The notes under the pieces: model-generated | The model's input: the letters and a program-made list of their open reading frames with translations, nothing else | Database searches by the model: none | Told to the model about the DNA's origin: nothing | Origin: Candidatus Colwelliibacteriota bacterium | GTDB lineage: Bacteria; Patescibacteriota; Minisyncoccia; UBA6257; Colwellbacteraceae | Assembly (NCBI GenBank): GCA_028710275.1 | Contig: JAQTUL010000005.1 | Span: forward strand, 51,659-83,672 | Reading direction: 5' to 3' | DNA length: 32,014 nucleotides | Shown here: positions 18,932-25,898 of the stretch, one piece after another | Layout: every line of letters begins with the position of its first letter | Numbering within the stretch: position 1 is the first letter of the stretch | Translations under genes and position numbers: made by a program

Positions 18932-20452
18932 CTATTTAACACACTGATTCTCCTCTAACCTATCTATCCTGCTTATAAGGTCTTTTATGACTTCGTTTTG
19001 GGCCGAGACGGTGGCCGAAAGGTCGCGATCCCCGTTCTTACCTTTAACAAAATCAGTAAGCGTCGAGTGATCCAATTGTTGTTCCTTGTTTCCGGGTTGA
19101 TACTCGCCGTCAGGAAGCCTCTTCATACCAAGAACGGCATCATAGGCAATCCCGAGATTTTCCGGATAAGGGGTACGGTCTGTAAAAGAAAGAGCGGATA
19201 CATCGCCGGAGAAATAAGCATCACCGCCGTTCACATATAATCTATATGATCCCGGGGTAGTAGTACCGATACCAACATTACGATCTCTGGTAATTCTCAT
19301 AGCTTCGGCAGGAACCCCCGAGTTATCAGCCGTAGTCCAAAAAGTAAGAGCCGACGGCCAATCAGTAGTATTAAAATCTGCCTCGGCCAGCCCCTTTATT
19401 CCACTTGCGGTATATCCAACCCCTTCGGTCGATCCAAACCATATAGCACCCAAATCAGAAGGTGGAGTAGTCTGTCCTCCATTTGTAAGATACAAGGTCG
19501 CAGGCGCATCCACAGTATTAGTGTGCACATGCAATAATCCTTGTGGCGCCGACGTTCCTATTCCCACATTTCCGCTCAAGAAATATGCTCTCCTCCCAGT
19601 CTGGCTTATATCCCCCTCTAGATATAAAAGAGGGGTTCCGCCGACATCAAATCTCTGCCCGAATTTATCGTATGGAGTAGATGTCACATAATATTCGTTA
19701 ATACTTGAAGTTCCGTGAGTCGTGCCTTTCGACATCGTAAGACCGGAAAATTCCCCTACCCCAACCGGGCCGGCGACGGTTATGCCGTTGGATACGGTTA
19801 TATCCTTCCATTTAAGGGCTGTTCCTCCAATACTTCTTGAATCGGTTGCGTCAGGAAGAAGATCCGTATCAAAAGTGGCCGCCGACACATGGGCTATGGC
19901 AGAAGAAATAGTTCTCGCTATCTGAAGTTCGGAATCAGGAGCGACGTACACTAATGCAAGGTTCACCGTAAGCGTTGAGAGACCTCCGGGATTTCCAACG
20001 TGGTTGAATAAAAGACTTGTTATGTGAACATTCGGACTCGTCAGAGCAACCTTAGGATTAGCCCCTTCTTTTACGTATACGCCGTTAGCATCGGAACTTA
20101 TAACAGTCGGATCAAGAGCGTCATCTTCAACCCTTAATCTTACGGTACAAAAAGAGGTACAGGCCGTGCCTGGATTATCTCCTTCATAGACATCCTGTAT
20201 TATGCTTGCGTCTCTTATCGCATATTGCATCCTTTGGGTAACAAACTGAAGCTGCCTCGTAACTTCGAAAGAAGCGTTCTCCTTGGTTTGGACATTGCTT
20301 ATAGTTACGAGTATCCCGGTTAGAAGTCCCGAGGATATCGAGAATATGACGGCATATATCAGAAGCTCGATGAGAGTGAAGCCAGAAGAAGACCCTCTCT
20401 TCACTTCGGATATTTTTATTTTCCGCGAACGAAAGGACATATTACTTATCAT
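18932..20452 (-). CDS. Prepilin N-terminus fused to tail-fibre-like repeats with C-terminal coiled coil
   Basis: SG|FTLIELLIYAVIFSISSGLLTGILV; GNVGIGTSAP and RNVGIGTTTP tail-fibre motifs; C-terminal SAQNEVIKDLISRIDRLEEN. Confidence 0.85.
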   Translation of the reverse strand: MISNMSFRSRKIKISEVKRGSSSGFTLIELLIYAVIFSISSGLLTGILVTISNVQTKENASFEVTRQLQFVTQRMQYAIRDASIIQDVYEGDNPGTACTSFCTVRLRVEDDALDPTVISSDANGVYVKEGANPKVALTSPNVHITSLLFNHVGNPGGLSTLTVNLALVYVAPDSELQIARTISSAIAHVSAATFDTDLLPDATDSRSIGGTALKWKDITVSNGITVAGPVGVGEFSGLTMSKGTTHGTSSINEYYVTSTPYDKFGQRFDVGGTPLLYLEGDISQTGRRAYFLSGNVGIGTSAPQGLLHVHTNTVDAPATLYLTNGGQTTPPSDLGAIWFGSTEGVGYTASGIKGLAEADFNTTDWPSALTFWTTADNSGVPAEAMRITRDRNVGIGTTTPGSYRLYVNGGDAYFSGDVSALSFTDRTPYPENLGIAYDAVLGMKRLPDGEYQPGNKEQQLDHSTLTDFVKGKNGDRDLSATVSAQNEVIKDLISRIDRLEENQCVK

Positions 20453-20582
20453 GATAACATATTTTCTCTGTTCAATATTTACATTAACCCCCCATTCCCA
20501 TTCAGATTCCGAATTCTAAGGGATACTCATCCTCATAATTTCGCTATACTCGGATAAAATCGGCGACAGCTATAATAAAAAT

Positions 20583-20675
20583 ATGGACAGCATATATCCG
20601 CCAGCACATATCCACCAACGTATATCACATGCGTATATCACGGCACATATCCACCAACGAAATGATATATGTTAA
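20583..20675 (+). CDS. Candidate small ORF, 30 aa (MDSIYPPAHIHQRISHAYITAHIHQRNDIC)
   Basis: TATAAT at 20571-20576, 6 nt before ATG; stop followed after 2 nt by a 36-bp palindrome; two in-frame AHIHQR repeats. No homology evidence. Confidence 0.35.
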   Translation: MDSIYPPAHIHQRISHAYITAHIHQRNDIC

Positions 20676-20677
20676 TC

Positions 20678-20713
20678 TATTCCCTTTTCTGACGGCCGTC
20701 AGAAAAGGGAATA
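20678..20713. repeat. Perfect 36-bp palindrome (possible terminator or protein-binding site)
   Basis: TATTCCCTTTTCTGACGG/CCGTCAGAAAAGGGAATA, followed by CTTTTAT. Confidence 0.85.
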
Positions 20714-20782
20714 CTTTTATCCTTCATTTTCTATGGCTTCACAAAACCAGAAGAATTCATTATATTCAGACAGTAAGTTTTT

Positions 20783-20869
20783 GGAGGGTTCGCATAGCGG
20801 TCTAGTGCGGTGCACTCGAAATGCACTTGGGGAGAAATCCCCTCAGAGGTTCGAATCCTCTACCCTCCG
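20783..20869 (+). tRNA. tRNA-Ser(CGA)
   Basis: GGAGGGT/ACCCTCC acceptor; anticodon loop CTCGAAA; long variable arm; GGTTCGAATCC T-arm. Upstream TTCACA-17-TATATT. Confidence 0.93.
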
Positions 20870-20880
20870 CGTTTTAAAAA

Positions 20881-20905
20881 GCCGCCCGTCTCGGGCGGCT
20901 TTTTC
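20881..20905. terminator. Terminator after tRNA-Ser(CGA)
   Basis: GCCGCCCG-tct-CGGGCGGC followed by TTTTTT. Confidence 0.85.
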
Positions 20906-21169
20906 ATTACGAATAACTGACATAATAACTCAAATAAAGGGATACGGTCCTCAAAATTACTCACCGAAGCTCGAAATAACAAAAAAGAACTCATATCAAG
21001 CGCCCTTCTTGTGCCGTCTTAAGCTTAAGCGGGATACCCTATTACCTCCCTATTTGGCACAATTGCTTCGAGATTCCTCGTCGCTACCACTCCCCGGAAT
21101 AACAGTAAGGACCAAGGCTTAGAATAACGAAAAAGTTAAAAATGACAGATTCATATCGATACTTTTTCA

Positions 21170-22249
21170 TTACCTTGATTCCTGATATAGCTTCTTTATC
21201 TCATCAGCGGATAAACTACGATCATATATGCGTAAATCATCCATGGTTCCATTAAAATAGGAAGCTAGACTATATCTCGTACCGATATAGACCGATCTTC
21301 CGGCCTGAGGGGTTAGGCCTGTTGCGACTGTCGCCACTCGCGCACCATCATAGTAAACCGCTCGTGATGTAGCATTTCCGACAACAACGACGTTATGCCA
21401 ATTGCCGTCGAATTTAAATATCCCCGTAGCAGTTTCTAATGACCCATTAGTGGAATCATAGAATTGAATCTTCCCCGTATTATAGGCATAGATAGGTTGA
21501 ACGCCGATACCGCCAGACCTGTGATCAATCAAAAATTCATTTTGTGGAGTTGTAGCCTTATACCAAACAGACCATGTCATTGATTGGCTGATAGCAATAT
21601 TAGGAGTAATGACATAATCATTAGCTCCGTCAAATACCAATACCTTTCCTTGACCGCGACTATCATCCCCGAAAACCATTCCTCCGTTTATCGTCCCGAT
21701 GTTCCCATACCCGGAACTATCCGCCGTCGTCGCTCCCACCCCTTCGTCCATTTTCCACCAACCAATCTCTCCGTCATTCATTGTTATCACCCCTATAGGA
21801 GAAACATTTACAGCCTTTACGGCAACTCCTGGTTTCAATATCACATAAACCTTTTTATATACTCCGCCGGTCACCTTACCAGTTATCCTATCGAAAACGA
21901 TATCCACACTAGTACCATCAGCCGGAAAGGCAAAATCCAAAGCTCCATCCAGATAGACGGTCTGTTCGGCGGTCGAATAACTCGACCCTTTGAAAGAAGC
22001 GTAGAACGGAAGACCGGCCCCGCTCGGATTTTCGAAATGAACCCCCCACTGGGATGAACCCTCCTGCCCTATCGATTTCTGCTGTATGGAATAAAGAAAG
22101 GCATTTACTCTTTCCAAAGAGCTCTTTAACATCGTCTGCCTCTGATAATTAAAATAATAGCCTATGCCCATCGCGGCTATCACCGACATCAGAGCCATAA
22201 CTATAAGAAGCTCGAATATAGAAAATCCCTTTTCAGATGGTCTCTTCAT
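21170..22249 (-). CDS. Prepilin N-terminus fused to a LamG/concanavalin-like domain
   Basis: KG|FSIFELLIVMALMSVIAAMGIGYYFNYQ; then GWWKMDEGVGATTADSSGYGNIGTINGGM...WHNVVVVGNATSRAVYYDGARVA...FNGTMDDLRIYDRSLSADEIKKLYQ. Start at ATG 22249; track start is an upstream TTG. Confidence 0.9.
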   Translation of the reverse strand: MKRPSEKGFSIFELLIVMALMSVIAAMGIGYYFNYQRQTMLKSSLERVNAFLYSIQQKSIGQEGSSQWGVHFENPSGAGLPFYASFKGSSYSTAEQTVYLDGALDFAFPADGTSVDIVFDRITGKVTGGVYKKVYVILKPGVAVKAVNVSPIGVITMNDGEIGWWKMDEGVGATTADSSGYGNIGTINGGMVFGDDSRGQGKVLVFDGANDYVITPNIAISQSMTWSVWYKATTPQNEFLIDHRSGGIGVQPIYAYNTGKIQFYDSTNGSLETATGIFKFDGNWHNVVVVGNATSRAVYYDGARVATVATGLTPQAGRSVYIGTRYSLASYFNGTMDDLRIYDRSLSADEIKKLYQESR

Positions 22250-22260
22250 CAATTCTTATA

Positions 22261-23025
22261 TTATACAACGTCAACATCGATATCCGCTGATATGGGAGCG
22301 TGATCGGACCCCTTAATATCAGACCTAATGGCCACATCTTTTATAGACGCCGGCTCAGATAGGGATAGAACATAATCTAATCGCCAGCCTATATTCCTGT
22401 CTCTGACACCGCTCATATATGACCACCACGTATATTTTCCTGGAGAATCGTCTTTTTCCCTAAAAGTATCCGCGAACCCCATCGAGATAAGTTCTCCAAA
22501 CTTTTCCCTCTCTCCAGGCGTGAAACAGATATTATCGGCATTTTCCTTGGGCCTCGCTAGGTCTATCGGCTTATGCGCGATATTCATATCTCCGGCGATA
22601 ATAACTGGCTTTCCTTTCAATCCGGATACGTATTTCATAAGAGAATCATATGAGGTCATTTTATAGTCCAGGTTTTCCTTCTGCCTTCCTCCATGAGGCA
22701 TATACAGACCGCCAAAAAAGAATCCGGGGAATTCCAGGAATATCGCCCTGCCTTCCTTATCAAAACGGTCATAGCCGATACCCTTCTCAATGGCAGTCGG
22801 TTCAAGTTTAGAATATATGGCTACCCCGCTATATCCTTTCTTCTCCGCTGGAAAGAAAAATGAATGATACCCCAAAACGTCTTTGATATCAGGAGAAAGG
22901 TCACTCTCTGAAGATTTTATCTCTTGAAGGGTTGCGATATCAGGATCATTACCGAAGACAACCTCAAAAAGACCTTTTCGATAAATAGACCTCAGACCAT
23001 TCACGTTCCAAGAAGCAAATTTCAT
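22261..23025 (-). CDS. xthA: Exodeoxyribonuclease III
   Basis: MKFASWNVNGLRS, LQEIKSSESD, GDMNIAHKPIDLARP, GWRLDYVLSL, SDHAPI. Confidence 0.95.
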   Translation of the reverse strand: MKFASWNVNGLRSIYRKGLFEVVFGNDPDIATLQEIKSSESDLSPDIKDVLGYHSFFFPAEKKGYSGVAIYSKLEPTAIEKGIGYDRFDKEGRAIFLEFPGFFFGGLYMPHGGRQKENLDYKMTSYDSLMKYVSGLKGKPVIIAGDMNIAHKPIDLARPKENADNICFTPGEREKFGELISMGFADTFREKDDSPGKYTWWSYMSGVRDRNIGWRLDYVLSLSEPASIKDVAIRSDIKGSDHAPISADIDVDVV

Positions 23026-23112
23026 ACCACTCGGAATATTAAAGCAATGACGATTAAAAGGGAATTTTTCCCGTACAAAAAATAACTGCCATCTTAATCA
23101 TCTTATCAATAA

Positions 23113-24327
23113 TTACCTTTCTTCAGTTATCAGCTTTTGAAAGACAAACTCCCTGTTCTGTATCCTATTCCCACTGACTAGAGAAAGGGAGGTGTCCCCG
23201 TTGACATCGAAACTCCACTTGCCAAATATTCCGTCATGGTCTGATGTCTTTGAAAGAGCATCTAATATTCCCGCCCTGTCCTTATTTTTCGCTTTTTCTA
23301 TTGCCGCTATTACCGTGTTCATAGCCTCGTATCCAAATCCCGAATAAGTTCCCGGTTCGATGCTATACCGCGACCTGTATTTATCAACAAACTCCCTCCC
23401 TTTCCCGGTCATTTCAGATGGAGGAATGCCTACCTGTGTTATATAAGCCCCCTCTGCGGTCATTCCGGCTTGATCAATGAAGGCCTGTTCCATAAGTCCG
23501 TCAGAACCCATAAACCCGGCTCTTATACCTGCCTCCTTTATTCGTGAAAGAAGAGGTATGGCTCCGCTCGTCGTTATGCCTCCGAAATATATGAGGTCTA
23601 TGTCCGATTTCCTTATATCTTCGATATTCTCGGTTATATCCTGAGACAGCGTGTTTATGGTCTGATGGCCGTATATTTCAAGACCAAGATCATATGCCCT
23701 CTTTTCAAATAGGTCCGCTATCCCTTTTCCGTATGCCTGACCATCATCGAAGATGTATATCTTTTGGAACCCCAGCTCTTTTGCCCAATTAGCTGCCGCC
23801 GGCCCCTGCAGGTCATCAGTCGGACAAACCCTGAAATAGGTTCTAATACGGGTGGGATAAAAAGCTTCTGGTTCCCCAATAGAAAAACCTGGCTTTGTAA
23901 GTCCCGGCCAGGTATTACCCGGGCTTACTTGGGGTAATCCGGATCCATTCGTTATCGGTATACTTATTTTGGCAGCACCGCTATTGAACGGCCCTACATA
24001 GACCATAACCTGCTTATCACCGGCCGCCTCGGTCGCTATTTCCCATTCCTTAGAAGCTAACCACTCGCCTTTCTCATTACCGTCATCCTTAATCGTAAGT
24101 TCTATTTTTCTTCCCCCTGATTTATATCCCGACTCTTCAAGAGCAAGCTTCATGCCGTTTACCGCATCAGGACCGACGCTTGTGCCCCTCATAGGCATAC
24201 TGACGACAATATCTATATCTCTCCTTATCTCTAAAAACCCCAAAAAATACGCACTTATAAGTATCACCGCAAGAGAAATCAGAGCAATCAGAATTACAAC
24301 CTTAGTTCTTATCGGCCCAGATGTCAT
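23113..24327 (-). CDS. Branched-chain amino-acid-type ABC substrate-binding protein (Peripla_BP_6-like), TM-anchored
   Basis: 404 aa; N-terminal TM; VGPDAVNGMKLALEESG, YVGPFNSGAAKISIPITNGSGLPQVSPGNT, DDGQAYGKGIADLFEKRA. Confidence 0.88.
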   Translation of the reverse strand: MTSGPIRTKVVILIALISLAVILISAYFLGFLEIRRDIDIVVSMPMRGTSVGPDAVNGMKLALEESGYKSGGRKIELTIKDDGNEKGEWLASKEWEIATEAAGDKQVMVYVGPFNSGAAKISIPITNGSGLPQVSPGNTWPGLTKPGFSIGEPEAFYPTRIRTYFRVCPTDDLQGPAAANWAKELGFQKIYIFDDGQAYGKGIADLFEKRAYDLGLEIYGHQTINTLSQDITENIEDIRKSDIDLIYFGGITTSGAIPLLSRIKEAGIRAGFMGSDGLMEQAFIDQAGMTAEGAYITQVGIPPSEMTGKGREFVDKYRSRYSIEPGTYSGFGYEAMNTVIAAIEKAKNKDRAGILDALSKTSDHDGIFGKWSFDVNGDTSLSLVSGNRIQNREFVFQKLITEER

Positions 24328-24388
24328 TTGTATTTATTATATCAGACCTAATCGTCCGAATAATACACTGTCCGCAAGCACCCCTATA

Positions 24389-24970
24389 TTATCCGGTTAT
24401 TTTAATAATAGCCTCCAGCGCCGATGGCAGTTCAAACGTGCCCATCTTTCCGGAAATATGACCCTTATTATGTTCGATGATTATTTCCGATCCCAACTCT
24501 TCTTTGTACTTATCTTGATTATCCAATGATACAAACGGATCATCATCTGAGAATATAGCGACACTCCTATCAAAATGTCTCTTTGTCTTTTTAAGGTCTA
24601 TCGGACGCGTCATCCATTCATCCCTAACCCTCCTTTTAGAAACGCTTTTCGTATGGTCCGATATATCCTTTAAAAATCCGGCGACAAAAACCGCCCCTCC
24701 TATTTTTACATCCTCAGGCAAACTTTCTAAATATCTGACTATAGCCTGACATCCTAAGCTATGTCCTACAAAATATGTGTTTTCACCCGGTGTTCCAACC
24801 GCCTCTCCAAGAGCTGACACCCATTCATCTATCTTCGGGTCCCTCGCATCCGGCAGTTCTGGAATCGAAACAACGAAGCCGCGTTCTTCTAGTTCGTTCT
24901 TAAGCCATGGAAACCAACCATCCTTTGGATGACTGCTCCAGCCATGGATTATATGGATAATTTTCTGCAT
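24389..24970 (-). CDS. RBBP9/YdeN-type alpha/beta hydrolase
   Basis: 193 aa; HGWSSHPKDGWFPWLKNELEERGFVVSIPELPDARDPKIDEWV, GHSLGCQA, SDDDPFVS, GHISG. Confidence 0.88.
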   Translation of the reverse strand: MQKIIHIIHGWSSHPKDGWFPWLKNELEERGFVVSIPELPDARDPKIDEWVSALGEAVGTPGENTYFVGHSLGCQAIVRYLESLPEDVKIGGAVFVAGFLKDISDHTKSVSKRRVRDEWMTRPIDLKKTKRHFDRSVAIFSDDDPFVSLDNQDKYKEELGSEIIIEHNKGHISGKMGTFELPSALEAIIKITG

Positions 24971-25025
24971 TTTATCTTATCTTCACGATTCGCGTCTGAC
25001 TTAAATCACTAATCTCCTTATGGTC

Positions 25026-25129
25026 TTAATTTCTTACGTGTGGACCGTACCGGATTCGAACCGGTGACCTCCACATTGCAAATGTGGCGCTCTACCAACT
25101 AAGCTAACGGCCCACACGTAAGAAATTAA
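25026..25129. repeat. 18-bp perfect inverted repeat enclosing tRNA-Ala(TGC)
   Basis: TTAATTTCTTACGTGTGG (25026-25043) and CCACACGTAAGAAATTAA (25112-25129). Confidence 0.85.
25041..25113 (-). tRNA. tRNA-Ala(TGC)
   Basis: GGGCCGT/ACGGTCC acceptor with the G3-U70 alanine identity pair; anticodon loop TTTGCAA; T-arm GGTTCGAATCC. Confidence 0.93.
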
Positions 25130-25186
25130 AAACGACTCACTCTGCTTACCGCAGGATATTACCGGATATCCGGAACACCCGCAACA

Positions 25187-25345
25187 TCATCTCGTAAAAT
25201 GACGAACGACGAGGCCAATCGCCATCATGAGTAATATGGAGACGGTCGAGGTGATCTCGACAAATGGAACCGATATCATGGTCGCTGCGGCAGCAAAAGA
25301 AACAGCGGCATCATGCCCATGTCTGATCTTCCTTGTGGTGTTCAT
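25187..25345 (-). CDS. Candidate small membrane protein (52 aa)
   Basis: MNTTRKIRHGHDAAVSFAAAATMISVPFVEITSTVSILLMMAIGLVVRHFTR; TATAAT at 25353-25358, 7 nt upstream of ATG. Confidence 0.45.
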   Translation of the reverse strand: MNTTRKIRHGHDAAVSFAAAATMISVPFVEITSTVSILLMMAIGLVVRHFTR

Positions 25346-25384
25346 CAATCTCATTATAGACCGGCTCCGCCCCATATCAGAAGG

Positions 25385-25488
25385 CCTACACGGGAGAGGA
25401 GCCAAGCCCCTCTCCCGACCCCTCTCCCGTTCGACTCCGTAAACAAAAAACAGCTCTTAAAAGCTGTCTTGTGTGGACCTACGGGGAG
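25385..25488. repeat. Direct repeat copy 1 (GGAGAGG/CCTCTCC hairpin block, terminator and 15 nt of tRNA-Ala(GGC) 3' end)
   Basis: Nearly identical to 25549-25653: two substitutions and one A-run length difference. Confidence 0.9.
25442..25467 (-). terminator. Duplicated terminator hairpin in repeat copy 1
   Basis: ACAGCT-tttaag-AGCTGT followed by TTTTT on the minus strand. Confidence 0.6.
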
Positions 25489-25548
25489 GTCTCACACGTC
25501 TCTCATATACATTCGCTCCTTTCAGGAACCCCCGGTTCCTGATTTTCT

Positions 25549-25653
25549 CCTACACGGGAGAGGAGCTAAGCCCCTCTCCCGACCCCTCTCCCGTTCGACT
25601 CCATAAACAAAAAAACAGCTCTTAAAAGCTGTCTTGTGTGGACCTACGGGGAG
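25549..25653. repeat. Direct repeat copy 2, overlapping the 3' end of tRNA-Ala(GGC)
   Basis: See copy 1; start-to-start offset 164 bp. Confidence 0.9.
25607..25632 (-). terminator. Terminator of tRNA-Ala(GGC)
   Basis: Minus strand ACAGCT-tttaag-AGCTGT then T-run, immediately 3' of the tRNA. Confidence 0.75.
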
Positions 25654-25709
25654 TCGAACCCCGACCCCCTCCATGCCATGGAGGTGTTCTACCGCTATAC
25701 TATAGGCCC
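25639..25709 (-). tRNA. tRNA-Ala(GGC)
   Basis: GGGCCTA/TAGGTCC acceptor with G3-U70; anticodon stem CCTCC/GGAGG, loop ATGGCAT; T-arm GGGGTTCGACTCCCC. Confidence 0.92.
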
Positions 25710-25802
25710 ATAACGATACTCGGCTATTTTACGGTAACCTTTAAAAAAAATAAAGGGGCATCTTGTAAAGCCGCCTAACCCCATATAATCTGATGAATGC
25801 GA

Positions 25803-25889
25803 GGTGGGGTGTCCGAGCGGTTTAAGGAGACAGTCTTGAAAACTGTTATATCCGAAAGGGTATCGCGAGTTCGAATCTCGCCCCCACCG
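25803..25889 (+). tRNA. tRNA-Ser(TGA)
   Basis: GGTGGGG/CCCCACC acceptor; ACAGT-CTTGAAA-ACTGT anticodon arm; long variable arm; T-arm GAGTTCGAATCTC. TATAAT at 25784-25789. Confidence 0.93.
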
Positions 25890-25898
25890 CAGAAAAAC

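Noticed and set aside
20591-20660. Possible CRISPR array
   Set aside because: Units are only 12-14 bp apart with no spacer-sized unique sequence and no cas genes in the window.
20733-21122. Plus-strand 129-aa ORF
   Set aside because: Runs through tRNA-Ser(CGA) and its terminator; no coding signal.
25313-25606. Overlapping ORFs 25227-25442 and 25313-25606 with identical tails HGRGAKPLSRPLSRSTP
   Set aside because: The shared tail comes from the duplicated hairpin repeat, not from a protein family; antisense to the better small ORF.
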